DNA of 46,031 nt from Smittium mucronatum (lineage: Eukaryota > Kickxellomycota > Harpellomycetes > Harpellales > Legeriomycetaceae): positions 1-46,031 of the forward strand of contig LSSL01002430.1 in NCBI GenBank assembly GCA_001953115.1, written 5' to 3'. The position numbers were made by a program, and so were the translations under genes. Below are positions 1 through 12,738 of the stretch, piece by piece. Positions within the stretch are counted from its first letter, which is position 1, and each line of letters begins with the position of its first letter. The notes under the pieces are model-generated. The model saw nothing but the letters and a program-made list of their open reading frames with translations. It ran no database searches and was not told where the DNA came from.

Positions 1-2
1 TG

Positions 3-870
3 TCTGGAACCATCAAAAACAACAAATTAAAGGTCAGAAAGGCATTCTACGCTGCATACAGCTTCTTGAAACGTAGCGACGTACCTGTTAGCCTAAAAAT
101 AAAATTCATAAATTCGGTTCTAATGCCTATTGGCTGTTACGGAGGCGAGACCTTTGGCATGAGTGAAGCCAGAGTCAGTCCAATCCAGGCCGAAATCGAC
201 AAAGCGATCAGACTGGTTGCTAATGTTGGTAAGTCTGCAGCCATGGAACGGGTCCGAGCCGAGCTGGGGATAAAATCTGTCTTCCTAAAAACCAGCACTG
301 CTCGAGAGCGTGCATATCACAAATGGCTAACTCTAAAAACTTGGATCGCCGACCTAATTAAGTCGCCCATCAAGGCAAGAATGGCCACCTGGGTGACCGG
401 CAGTGCAAGATGGATAAAAAAATTTTGTGTTCAAAATTCAAAATATGAAACCACCATCACCATAGTCGACAGGAAAAATATAAATAACCGGTCTAAAATC
501 CACCAGTGGACGGTGGACCGAAAAATCGGTGGAAAAGGAAACTGGATTAATCTTCAGCTGCTGTACCCTGACCTGAAACTAGGCCTCCAGGACATTGGGA
601 AAATGCGAATGGGGACCTTCCGGACTATCCAGCGACTATCAAATATGAAATTTTTAGATGAAAGAATTTAAAAAAATTGTCCCTTCTGCAAAATTGATGT
701 GCCTGAAACAGTAGAGCACACTTATTAAAATTCTCTATATGTACTTCTACTAAATGTGAAGATCTGCTGGTTCATACCTTCACTGATCCGCTCAGAAATA
801 ACAAATCAACATTTTAATTTCAATTAATACCGGTTGGCGATAGTTGTAAAACTACTCGGGGGGGGGGGGA
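3..870 (+). pseudogene. Non-LTR (LINE) retrotransposon reverse transcriptase, C-terminal part, degraded
   Basis: The frame is open from base 3, at the window edge, to a TAA at 669-671. The 222 codons read contain post-RT LINE signatures: YAAYSFLKRSDVPVSL, then SVLMPIGCYGGETFGMSE, then TWVTGSARWIKKF. The same frame continues past the stop with CPFCKIDVPETVEHTY (678-725), the Cys-Cys-His knuckle found at the C-terminus of these polymerases. After a second TAA at 726 and a third at 825 it gives YRLAIVVKLLGG (828-863), like the usual C-terminal hydrophobic tail. The family copies element RNA by target-primed reverse transcription. Local G+C and codon use are far above the rest of the window, as expected of a recent arrival. 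The fourth ligand position of the knuckle reads TCT (Ser), not Cys. The catalytic palm (YxDD) lies outside the window. Three in-frame stops and no frameshift indicate a young dead copy. The closest relatives I recall are microsporidian LINEs. Confidence 0.88.
858..869 (+). repeat. Homopolymer of 12 G
   Basis: A run of twelve G lies at the decayed 3' end of the LINE frame. Such a run is very unlikely in this low-GC background and probably arose by slippage in the codons for the terminal Gly-rich tail. It could also be an assembly or sequencing length error. Confidence 0.9.
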
Positions 871-3438
871 TCTAAAAATAATTTAATTCGATACAACCGG
901 ACACCGGTGAGCCATAATTTGTGTGACACGATATTTTAATCATCTAAATGTATTACATTATAGATCCCTTGAAATAATACAATTTAAGATGTATATATAA
1001 CTAATCTATGTGATATTATATTAATAAATATTGTAAGTTCAATATTTTAATAAATTTATAATTTTTTTTATTTAAAAAAATATATTTATAAATATTAAAA
1101 AATTTAGTTCACCTTAATTTATATTTTAAAAAATAATTTTAGCAATATATATTTTTGATTTTCAAATCCTCTTTGTGTTAAATAACATAATATGTATTTT
1201 TTATATTCATATCTGATTTCATCTATAATTTCTTTTATTAATTATTTATAATTTTACCAATATACCAAGGTCAATCCTAGTATAATTTTTATCTACGTAC
1301 TGTGTTTGAATATTATTGAATCTCCTATAAAATATTAATACGTGTAAAAAGAATTTTTTTCTCTTAAATTTTTATTATAGAAATTTTGCGTTTGTCTTTT
1401 ATTCAATATAATATAATATAGTTTAATTATATTATAAATTTTACCACTAATTAATTTTTAAAAGCGTCCATATATTAAAGGAATGTATATATATATAACA
1501 GTTTATTGTATTTAAAAAATGTTATTTACTTTTATTAACTTATCATAAAAAATAAGTTTTATATCTAATGATTATTCAATTTATTGAAGATAAAAGTCTT
1601 TATTTAATTTAAATTTGACCCCCCTTAATCCTTGTAATATGATATTATTCATTTTGTATTATTAATTTTTAAGAATCTAAAACTTAAAAAATATCATTGG
1701 TTCTATCCATATTTCGAAGTAGATTATAAATAAGCTAGTAGAATTGTAAATAAAGAATTAAATTATTTAGTCTTATAAAAAAAAATGTTTACTTTGGTTT
1801 ATAACGGCACAAAAAAACTCTTTAAATATTTGAAAACCTCGCTTTATATTGATCTTTATTTTGAGTACGTTATCGAAATTTCCAAAAAATATGATAAAAA
1901 TATGAGTGTATCTAAAATATTATCGATAATTTAGTTTTTAAATTAAAAAAATAGAAAAGAGCTTAAAAAGAGAATTTTTAACAACAATAAACATTATTAA
2001 CAGCAAAAAATTTAAATAAGTTTCCAGAATAACCTCAACAATTTATTTAAGATTAGACTTGACGATCGTAAAAAATTAAATAAAAATTTATACAGTAAAA
2101 ATTATTTATAACAGGGGATTTATTATTATTACAAAAATTAGCAATATTTTGAGATGTTTCATAATATTAAATATTAATAGCATTTATAAAAGTTTTTATA
2201 AATAAAATTCGTTAAAAATTTTATTAAGAATATTCCATAACTAATATTAATTAATTAATATTTTAACGAATAACCAAAATGATTTGATCTATTACTCTAA
2301 TCATCTATAAACTAACTTATTAAAAAAATAATTAAATTTTGTAATTCAGAAATTAAATTAATCAAATTATTTTAAATATATAGATAAACGGATTTAATTA
2401 CATTTTATTTATTTAAATTAATTTTTTTTTAATTTTTTTTAAAATTAATGAAAATTCCAGGAAATGTATACTGAGTATCAAATGAAATTATATTTATGTA
2501 ATTTAAATAATATCAAAGCGTTATAAAAGTTTAATAAATCAAATTTTTCCTTTTAAAATTAAATTTTGCATAAAAAATTTTTATTAGAATTTTTTTTTGC
2601 AGTCATTTTTATTAGAAAAATTATTTCAACTTGTATAAAATCATTAAAATTGATTTTTTTAAATATTGTAGATCAATTTTTTGAAAAAAATTGTTATTAG
2701 TATGTATTAATCGCTTTTACTATATATTATATGATAATACAGATAAAATAAAATAACAAAAAAAAAAGATATATAATTCTCAAAGTTATAGTCTTTATCT
2801 AAATTAAATTTAACAAAGCATAAAATCCCTTGTATGTTTTTCAATCAGATAGATATTTTTTGTTAAAAAATTTACATGTCGATTATTTTAGACTATTTTT
2901 TTATCATCTTATAAGTAAATTTAATCGCTAATAATAATATTAAAGATCAATTTATTTTATTTTTCGTAAAAATTATTTAGCTGGGAAGTTATTCTATAAA
3001 ATAAATAATCAAAAATCTTGAAATATTAAAATTTCTAGTCAATTACATTTAAAATTAATAAATTTTTTCAAAAAAAACTTTATTTTAATATCTAAATCTT
3101 AGTCTTAGTTTATAAAAATATTTAAAAAAAGATTGATTAACCTAAAAATTTATTTCAATTACTAAAATATTATGATAAGGAATCAAGAAAAGTTCACATA
3201 CAAATAAAACCAGTCGTTAATTTAGAAGCATAAATAATAAACATATAAAAAAACTGTAAATCTAAAAAATAACATAAAGGATTGCGAATGATTAAATCTA
3301 AAAAAATTTTCTTTAGCATAGTAGTATGATGTGAAAATGTCATAATATTGAGCAAAACATTTTAAATCGTGGGTTTACATAATTTTTTAATAATAGTTAA
3401 CATCTTCTTGTAATCTCAACCAAAAAAGCCGAATTTAA
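871..3438. other. A/T-rich gene-free stretch
   Basis: The first about 80 bases (to about 950) are still moderately G+C-rich, with CCGG-containing segments, and may be the 3' tail of the LINE. I found no A-tail or target-site duplication to fix its end. From about 950 on there is only A/T-rich sequence with homopolymers and no reading frame, RNA gene or long repeat that I can support. Confidence 0.7.
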
Positions 3439-3535
3439 TAAGATACACTCAAAATCTCATATTCATAGCCAAAATTTCTTTTCACTAGCATTTTTCATCA
3501 CCAAAATCTTCACTTCATCGCCAATTTTTTTTTAT
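3439..3535 (+). repeat. Degenerate arm related to the foldback element at 31797-32645
   Basis: This stretch contains, in the same order as the arms of the 31797-32645 element, an ACTCA-like start, an AGCCA block, an AGCATTT block followed by CATCACCAAAAT, and a final CATCGCCA block. I did not find a matching inverted arm nearby. It is probably a solo or badly decayed arm of the same family. Confidence 0.4.
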
Positions 3536-6500
3536 TGGCCATTAGTCCATTAACTAAAATAACTCTATAGGAAAAAAGTTGATATCAACACTAATAAAAG
3601 CCATATAGCCAATGTAATTTTCATTTTAGGATATTAAAAATCCTTAAATGCAAAGTAAAGGATTATAGATAGTTAAAGATGGATTTGGGATATTATTTAA
3701 TATCCATTTTAGATGACTATAAAATTTAAATTTTTTTTTTTTTGGATTTGTTAAATATCACCCCTTTAAATTAAAAAACACTAATTTATAGCTATATAAG
3801 TTTTCAACAAAAATATTAAAAAAATATTAAAATTTGGTAATTCTCATGACTAGAAGGCTGATTTTTTTGGTTTAAATTGACCACATAAAATCTAATTAGA
3901 TTTCTTTCTTATTAATATTTTACGTTATATAATTTGATTATATTGGTGCAATATGTCTTTTGGAAAAAGATTCGATAAAGATTTATTATTTCCTCAAAAC
4001 CATTATCATGAAATATCTCTTTTTTAAAAAATGAATCCAAGACAAAAATTTTTAGGGAACTCGATCCCAAACCATTAGATATACTGCAGCATTATTCAAA
4101 AGAAAGATAAGATTATTAACTTATACCACAGGTTTCCTAAATCAAATAGCAGGATGGAATAAAATTTAAATAAAGCTTTCTATTTTCATAGAAAGCCATA
4201 ATTATTATGCTTGCAGGGTATATTGTCCTTCCAATAAATTTTTCGTAATTATTCCGACTCATTGAGATATAAATTTGTAGATTGAACATATTTAAAAAAA
4301 AAACCCACTATTTGGTGTTTTTAATGAGCTCGCGTAAAACATTTTTGTTCAACATTAGAGAGGAATTCATGAGAATTCATAAATTACAATAATAAAATAT
4401 AATTTATATTTGAAAAAGATATAATTAGCTATGATTAACCTTTTAATTTATCTTAAGAATATTTGATATCCTGAAACTAAAATTCTATTCATTATATGGT
4501 TTTTATTAATGGTGATAATAACGGTTTCACTACTAGAGGATTTTTTTAAAGGAAAAAATGGCCAACAAAAAAAAAGATTATTTTTTTTGGTGATATAAAG
4601 TGCTTTTAAAAAGAAATTTTGGTTATAGATTCGAGGTTTTGAGTAGATCATATTTAATTTTGGTTTGGTTTTATGTAATTTCAGTGACGAAAAATAGCTA
4701 GTCATAATTTTTGTGCGAGTTCTCTTATAAATGCTTTTTTAGTTTTAAATCTTATATAAATATAAAAATTATTAACTATTTTAATGAGAAAAAAATTGAT
4801 GAATTTTATTTATCCAGAGTCCTAATTGTTTATTTATATACAATTTTTTTTTTTTATTTTAAAAAAAAATTATTCTTCGTTTGTTTCACATATTTGAATA
4901 TATTTTTTATAAAAATGTAATTATTTACATAAAAATTTAAACTAATAAAAACTTAAATTTAGTCAAATTTTTGCAGAGCTTACAAGGTAAAATAATTGTC
5001 TTCAAGGTGTTGCAATTTTTTTAAATTTTTTGTGTTTGTTTAATGATTATTAAAAAGAGGTAAATTATATATAATTATTCATTTTTTTAGTAATAATAAA
5101 GAAATAAGTTTAATGAAATGAATAACTATTAATAAAGTTAGATAATATGTCTGAAATTAATTTGAAAATATTTTCTAAATTAATTTTAATTTTGTAATTT
5201 TTAAGATAATATATTGGATCCATTAACAAAGAAAAGATAAAAATTTTAATCAATTTATAATTTATTATTGTAGAATTTCATTTTAAAATGTTTTTTAAAA
5301 AAGTCTGATAAAAAAATCACATCTTATTAATTTTTAAAAAAATTATCTATTAATAAGAACAGTTTTATGAATCAACTTATTTAATTGTAAAATTATTATT
5401 TTAAGGTGAATTATGAACCCACTTTAGTCTAAATTTCAATATAATCTTTCAAATATATCTTGTGCTCTAGAAATTTCAATTTTTTTAAAAAAATTATTAG
5501 ATAAAAAAATTAGTTCAGTGATATATTACGGATGATTTTATGTTAGTATTTCCCTAAATTTTTTTCTTTTTTAAAAAATTACTCCTAATTTAAACTAAGA
5601 CCAAAATTTTTTAATATCTTAAATTCACATAAAATTTTTTACCAATAACTCACCAAAAATTTTTTGAATCAATTAAAACGAGATAAATGTATTAATTAAA
5701 TATAATAAAATTTTGACACCAGTATTTTTAATATATAAAAATTAAAAATTAATATCATTACTAGTTTATATCTGTAATATCTTAAAAAATGAGCTTCAAA
5801 TACTTTCGTGAGCTGAGTAAACAAAAATATTAATTATGCAATTTAAATTTCATGTTCAAAATACAGAATAAAGCTTAATTCTACTGTATAAGTTGATTTG
5901 ATGAATATCTTATATTATCGTGTACCAAAAATCATTAATTTAAATCTTTAAATATGATAAAAAAGATACATAATTTTAGCGAGATAAATTCTAATTTAAT
6001 AGATGAAATTTTTTTTTAAATCATAATTTAAAAGTAGATTATATGTTAAAGCTTAGAAAAGTAATTTATGATGATTAAGTTTATTTTTTTGACAAGGAAT
6101 TAGGATCTGTTGTGATTTCTATTAATATTTTAATTTCAAAATCAAATTATTAAGGATTTATAATCAAATAAAATCATAAATTATTTATTAATACAATGAA
6201 AATTAAACAAATATATTAAATGGTATTGTATAATTCATAAATTGGAAGATAAAGTTGTTTAAATATTATTAAATATTATAAAAAAATATAGTCAATTTAT
6301 ATAAAGGAGTTAAATAAAAAATGATAATTTTATAAAATAAAATTATAGCTATGATTAAAATTATATAAATATAAATAAAACTATTATAGACTAAAAAAAT
6401 CCAACATGAATTTAAACATAACAAAATTAATTTTAATGATAGAAATATTAATCTATAAATTTACTGAAAAGAATGTAAATTTTTTAAAATTTATAATTAA

Positions 6501-6991
6501 AGATTAAAAATAATTAATAATAATAAAATTAATTTTTATGTTATATTTTATAAATAAATTTAAAACAATATAACTTATAAGCTTTTATATAATTTTGGAA
6601 AAAATTATTAAGCTCAATTCTGTTTACATCTAATAATAAATATAAATGGGTATAATATTTTAAAAAAACTAAGATTTTTATAATCCGCCGATAAAAAGAT
6701 ATAAAAATATATTTATATAGTTATTTTATTTCAAAAAAATTTCGAAATTTTATAAAATGGTATAATTTTTATAAGTCGATTTTTTTTATCCAATAAATAA
6801 CGAATTTTTTTTAGAAAACATTAAAAAAATGGTAAGAATTTATGTTAATGTAACATTTAAAAACCAAACCAAATAGATGCATTTAGAGCTGGAATTATTT
6901 CTCTAGCCCTTAAAAATATTTATTTTTGTGGTTGGGGACTAAAAAAACAATAATTTACCCCAAATTTAAGCCTATATATTTAATTAGATAG
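3536..6991. other. A/T-rich gene-free stretch
   Basis: One stop-poor reading exists at 3953-4321 on the plus strand, beginning MSFGKRFDKDLLFPQNHY, with six stops in about 123 codons. Roughly a dozen would be expected by chance, so it is only a weak hint of a fossil gene. Open frames of 85 and 69 codons at 4448-4705 (minus) and 4711-4920 (plus) are low-complexity and of chance length. Nothing else is supported. Confidence 0.5.
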
Positions 6992-7460
6992 TTCTATTTG
7001 ATAATATTCGAAGGGGTGGTTTTTTTTAATAAATATTTAATGTGCGTTCTTATCAAAATTCTGGTCATTATATTATATTATATTTTATTTATTTCTTCAT
7101 TCCTAACATTTGAACATAAATAATAAGCTTTTAACAGCAATATTAAAAAATTTCATTTTATGAATTAATTATATCATCATAAAAAAAAGTCTCAAAAAAA
7201 TTTATTTTATGAAATTTCCATTATTCATAATAAAATCCTGTTTTCTTTGTTTAAATAAACCTCTTAGTTCATCATTTTTACTATATCGGGTTTATTCATC
7301 ACCTCCAATTTCATTCCAAATCTAATTGTGTGTTTTTTTTTTCTGAAAAAACTTTAATATTACCTCCGTAATTTTTTTAACTTTCGTCGTTGGTGGGCTA
7401 ATTAGTGTCATTTTTATGGCCATAATTTATGTTGCTTTGATTTTCGCTTTGATAAATTAA
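6992..7460 (+). pseudogene. Possible fossil of a multi-pass membrane protein
   Basis: One plus-strand frame from 6992 to 7357 has five stops in about 122 codons, fewer than half the chance expectation, and includes hydrophobic blocks such as MCVLIKILVIILYYILF and FTISGLFITSNFIPNLI. A shift of one base at about 7356 continues it for 34 codons to a TAA at 7458-7460, including LTFVVGGLISVIFMAIIY. The G+C of this last block is clearly above the surroundings. The pattern suggests the end of a transporter-like protein broken by stops and one frameshift. I do not recognise a family, and A/T-rich random DNA readily encodes hydrophobic residues, so the call is tentative. Confidence 0.28.
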
Positions 7461-10400
7461 CATATTATTGGTTAAATATTTGAAATTGGCAAATTGGTTA
7501 TTATAAATTTAGATAAATCGGAGCACTTACCAAACATGAAATAGAAAGATTTAAAAAAGCAAAAAATTAAAAAATTAAATAAGTAGACCCATATTTGGGG
7601 AAAATTAATGTGATATTTTTTCCCAATCACTAAAAGTAATATTTTTTAGGGCAAGAGATGTAGTTTCAGTTTTAAATTTAGCCTTCTGGTTTGATATATT
7701 AATGTTATAGTAATTTAATATATTATCTCTTAAAAAAATTATTAGAAGGGAATATTATGTTTTGTAAAAATGGTACCCATTCTAAAAATAACTTTGCTAT
7801 TGAATAAGATATGGAATTTTTATGTTTTTTTAGATATTTATTGGTATATTTTTATTTAATAAAAGATTTTGTAAATATATTTTGTAAAAATTAATAATTA
7901 TTATAAGAGTTCCAAAATTGATTTTAAAACATATAAAATTCGGGATTAACGGATTTTTTTTTTTAAATAATATTAAAATGAAGATCAAAAAATTTATTTG
8001 GAAATTTTTAATCATATATTTTTTTAAAAAAAACAAAAAAATAATAAAAAAACAATTTGATTAAGAAAAAATTTATCTTATAGGAATTTATGTGATAAAA
8101 ACTAATAAATATGTAAATATAGGAAATAATTTTTTCATATTGAAAATATCTATTTTTAGGCAGAAAATTTTTCATGAAACTTCGTTGCTATAGATTATAC
8201 ATTTTTTTAAAATTTAACATAAAGTTAATAATAAATGGGATTTCTTATCCACTCACATTTTTTAAATTTTGAAAATTTTTAATTTTTAAATAAATTGATT
8301 AATATTTTTTTATTTATTTTAATATAGATCAGTATTAATGTTATTAATATAATAATTAAAATTATCAGAAAAATGTATTAAATTCATATGAAACTCGTTT
8401 TTCATTCCATGATTTTTAAATTAAATAGAAATTTAAGATATTTAAAAATTTTTAGATGTATAGATCAATTTATCTACAGAAACTAGCTATAATAAATTGA
8501 TAAATCAAATTTTAGTTACAAAAAAAAATTTTAAATATAATTTTAAATACAAAAATATATTAGATCTATATTTATTTCGGATAGAAATTTTGGTTGCTGA
8601 ATTCAGTTTAAAATTTAATAGAATGAAAAACTGTTAATATCAACATTTTTTTTTTGTTTTTTTTTAACCTTAAATTAAGATAAATAAAATAAAATAATTC
8701 ATTATTTAATTTTTTATTTTTATGATTGATTTATAGATAATTTTTTTACCTATATGTTAACTTTCAATTTAAAATCATTAATGGAGTAGATGATTGAATA
8801 TATTTTAATAAAGTTTTTTTTATTCCACGAATTTTGATATTTAATATTAAAATATAATTAAAAAGTTAGAATAGTTACTTTATAATTAATAATACAAAAA
8901 TAAACCCAAATAAATAATCTTTGTATCTAAAAAAAAAGTTCAAAATATATTTGCAAAAAATATAAATATTTTATATTTAAAATAAATAAAAATCAGATAA
9001 TTTTAATTGTAATTATTTTAACTAATTTTTAAAAAATGTTTTTATTATTACGATAATAATTTTCAGAAAGTTTAATATATTTATATCTAAATTTATAATT
9101 CATACTGTTTCCGAATTACGATTTTCAGGCTAATATTTGTTTTTTTCAAAAAAAACAAATCTTGAATATCAAGTATAATGCAAAATCATTAGTAATAATT
9201 TATTGAATTTTCTAAATAAATTTAATATTAAAGTGTATATAATTATCTTTTTGATAAAAGATCGGAATTTAATATAAAGAAAAAATTGATAATCACAAGT
9301 TCTAGGTAAAATTGTCCTAAAATACGCTTATATCGATTTTATTATCCAATTTAATAGATACATATAATATTATAGTTAAAGGTCATTTCATATAACTTTA
9401 AAACCTAAAAAATTTGAGTAACTCAAATAAATAAATTTATATTTCAATTTGAAAAAATAAAAATGTTTATACTTTGTTAAAAATAATAAAATGTTAATGG
9501 TCAAGGTAAAGTTTCTTTTCCTTGTTTTTTTGTGTTTTATTGAAAATACGCTTTTAATTTTATCCTATCAATACAAAAATTCTTAAATTTGGATAATTAA
9601 CCCTATTTTTAGGAATTTTAGCATATTAAAAAAAAAATTATTGATAAAAAATGTTTCTACACCATCGATACTATTTAACGAACAATATAAACCATGTTAA
9701 GCAAATAACATAATATTATTTTATAAATTTAATTTTATAGATGTCACTTTATTTGGGATTTAAATCAGTTAAGATTTTAAAATTTTAAATTATGCTTGAT
9801 TTTTTGCTAAATTATAAATTAAATATATATTTTGATTTTTATTAAAAACTGTTCTTTTCATCTTATAATATTTTTTAATAAAAAATTTCTGAGCTATAAA
9901 ATAATTGAATTTTGATATCAGTAAAAAAATTTTGTGCAAAAAAAACATGCAATCACTAAAATTAGTATTAAATTTCAAAGTAAATATTACTAATATATTA
10001 AAATAGTTTTGAAATTAAAAAAGTAAAAAATAGTATTTAAAAAATCGAAAATACTTTTTAAATATTAAAAAACTTTATAAGTTTTTGTAAGATTTATAAA
10101 ACTGTTAAAAAATATTATTTTTGTGATAATTCATTATTTATTTTGGTTAGAAATAATATTATTGACCCAGAGTTAGATTTTTATATGTGAATTATAATTA
10201 ACAATTAACAAAATTAATTATTTCAATTTACTGCATAAATGATTTACTTTTTATATGATTTTTACTGTAAAATATATAATGATAAAATTTATAATTTATT
10301 GAAATTTATAAGCTTGAAAGATTAAAAGATTATAAAATAAAATTCAAAAATTTAGTTAAAGAATACAATTTTTATTGAGAGATGTGTTAAGAAATTTAAG

Positions 10401-12412
10401 GGTTAACTATTCTTGAAACTATATGTTTTTAATATTTTGAAAAATCAACCGATATTCAAATTTATAAAGACATAAATTGTTACAAGCGTCCATTCTTATT
10501 ACTGTACAAGAAATTATCTAATTTTAATACTAAGTACCTATAGATAATTTTCAAAAAGTATATTTAGATTGATTTTTTCTCATTTTTTTTTATTTGGAGC
10601 GGAGGTAAGACTTTCCGATCAATTTGTCAATAATTAAAAACAGTTTTCTATAAAATTGAATTAATAAGGAGTGCTAAAATATTATCGTAAAATAAAATCT
10701 TTTTATTGATATTTCTCTGTCATATTCGAAAAATATCACGGATGATAAGTTACTTTTCTTATTCCTATAGTGATGCATAATTTTTTTAAAAAAATCTTAT
10801 CGAAATTTTTTTTTTCAATATATTTTTTGTTTTAGATAACCATAATGAACAAGGTAACGATAAATATATTATATATGTATATCATATTTAAAGTTTTTTT
10901 GTTTTTTTTAACATTTTTTATATAAAATACAGCTATAAAGGTAAAAATTGAATCTATGAAATTTAATAATGTGAATTGGAGATGGTCATGATAATTCAAA
11001 ATTTTTTGAATTGAATAGGAATATTCATTTTTTATCCAAGAAATATAATCGAAATAAGTAAGATTTATATCTTTTTTAATTATCAATTTTTCTAAAATTA
11101 TATAAAATTATATTCTATTTTGTAACTTTTCCCAAGAAAAAATTTTTTTTAGGCAATAAGTATACTTTTTTGGAACCTATAAAACTATAATAAATAATGA
11201 AAAATTAAAATAAAATTTTTTTTTATGAAATTCTTTTCGTTTTTAGTAAGATTAAAATGTTTTATTTTATGGAAGTAATTTAATTTTTACTTTAAATCTA
11301 AATATAATTTCTAAGTTTAATATAAAAAACTGTAATTTTTTATGAAAGCAACTTATGTTAAATTTTTATATTGATATTTTCTAGCTTTTTATAATATTGA
11401 TAATGAAACACCATTAACTTTTAATATAATTTTTTAGCTTCCATAGTTTATTAAAAATCACTTTTTTTTACATTATGACATTAATAGTTAAAAATTATTT
11501 CAAAAATCCTAGATTAAATTTTTTTAAAAATGAATGAGCTAAAAATTTCATCAATTAAGTTTAAATCACATTCAGCCATTTCTATTTTGATCAAATATCG
11601 ATTTTTAGGGATTCTACTTTTAATTAGTGAGAAATCACTTGATGTTTTGAGTTATAACTTAATAAATTACAACCTATATTTATTCGTGCTAAAAACACCG
11701 CTATAATAGCTGACGATATGAATCATATATATATATATATATATATATATTGTTAGTTAGCCCATCAAAAATTTCCAGAAAGTTATATCAAATCTAAGAA
11801 AAAATTTTGTATGTTATTTTGCGTTTATTATATTAAATTAAATTCAACTTATCATACTTTAATAAATAAATCAAAATTTGTGATAATTTATACAAAATCA
11901 TCTCTTTTTTGCAGAATTTATAACTTAATCAATTTCGACTAAAATAATTGTAAATTTTCATATTAAAATAATAATTAATTACTTGCTAAAGTTTGGTTTT
12001 CAATTTAGTTTTTCATAGACTAAAGTAATCACAATTAATATCAGTCAATAATAAAAAATTTAATCCAATAAGTTATAACTGCAAGAATCACATGAAGTAT
12101 TTACCTATTGAAAAGAGTTAACAATTTTTTTTTTTATAAATTTAGAATAGAATATAATTTGAGAAGATGTGGAGTATGAAAAAAAAAATCATAGTTTTTC
12201 TAAGAAAATGTTTTTTAATATTCAAATTTAATAATTAAAGTTACAAATAAAAAAAAAAAATCGAGTATAAATTTTTGTTATTTCTTGTAATTTTATTTAT
12301 AAATACTTTTCAAAGGTGATTTTTAATAGTGTTTTTAATTAGAAATATATCCCGTTTGTAAACTGCTGCTGATTAAAAAAAGCCTGAGAAACTTTATGCG
12401 AATTATTACTGA
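7461..12412. other. A/T-rich gene-free stretch
   Basis: About 5 kb of A/T-rich DNA. Three open frames of 62 to 84 codons on the minus strand (7830-8036, 9790-9978, 10832-11086) encode Ile/Phe/Lys/Asn-rich low-complexity peptides of the length expected by chance. A dinucleotide repeat lies at 11725-11750. I see no gene, RNA or mobile element. Confidence 0.7.
11725..11750. repeat. (AT)13 microsatellite
   Basis: A perfect alternating AT run of 26 bases. Confidence 0.95.
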
Positions 12413-12738
12413 CATTTAATTGAACCTTTGTTCAAAAGAGAAATTAATGCAGGTATTTATCCCCCGCTTTTCCTATCTATTCTTGTAATATTGACCTCTA
12501 TTTTAAAAAAGATAAGTTTTAAAGCCAAAGTGATAGAATAAACATGCAAGAATCATACCAAGGAGGTGAAACTTATTTTAAAGAGGGCTAGTAAAGATAC
12601 AATAACTTCCATAAAAGTTCTCCTGATTTATTGTTCGATGGTTTTATTTATCAAATAGAGCAGAGATTTCCTTAAGAATATATATTAGATTATAAATATA
12701 CATATCTTCCACCTTCTCTCTCCAAGAAGAAACTTTAG
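12413..12738 (+). pseudogene. Fossil resembling the membrane domain of an ABCG-type ABC transporter
   Basis: The frame 12413-12538 is open for 42 codons and contains EPLFKREINAGIYPPLF. This fits the ABCG signature between the first membrane helices (aromatic, x, Arg-Glu, then Gly-x-Tyr, followed by hydrophobic residues). After TAA at 12539 the adjacent frame carries LLFDGFIYQIEQRFP (12631-12675), a stop, and EYILDYKYTYLPPSL, resembling the ABCG C-terminal motif (LLFGGF, a Pro-x-Tyr and a following aromatic-Ser/Pro). The two motifs are about 60 codons apart where intact ABCG proteins have about 110-125, so a deletion or heavy decay lies between. G+C is above background. There is no nucleotide-binding domain nearby. 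ABCG half-transporters are common multigene families in microsporidia, so a dead duplicate is plausible. The identification rests on motif memory only. Confidence 0.42.

Noticed and set aside
3953..4321. Stop-poor frame beginning MSFGKRFDKDLLFPQNHY
   Set aside because: Six stops in 123 codons is only about half the expectation, and a competing frame is nearly as good. Not enough for a gene call.
4448..4705. 85-codon open frame, minus strand
   Set aside because: Chance length and Lys/Asn/Phe/Ser-rich, with no recognisable domain and no supporting neighbour.
10832..11086. 84-codon open frame, minus strand
   Set aside because: Ile/Asn/Tyr/Lys-rich, typical of random A/T-rich DNA, with no motif.
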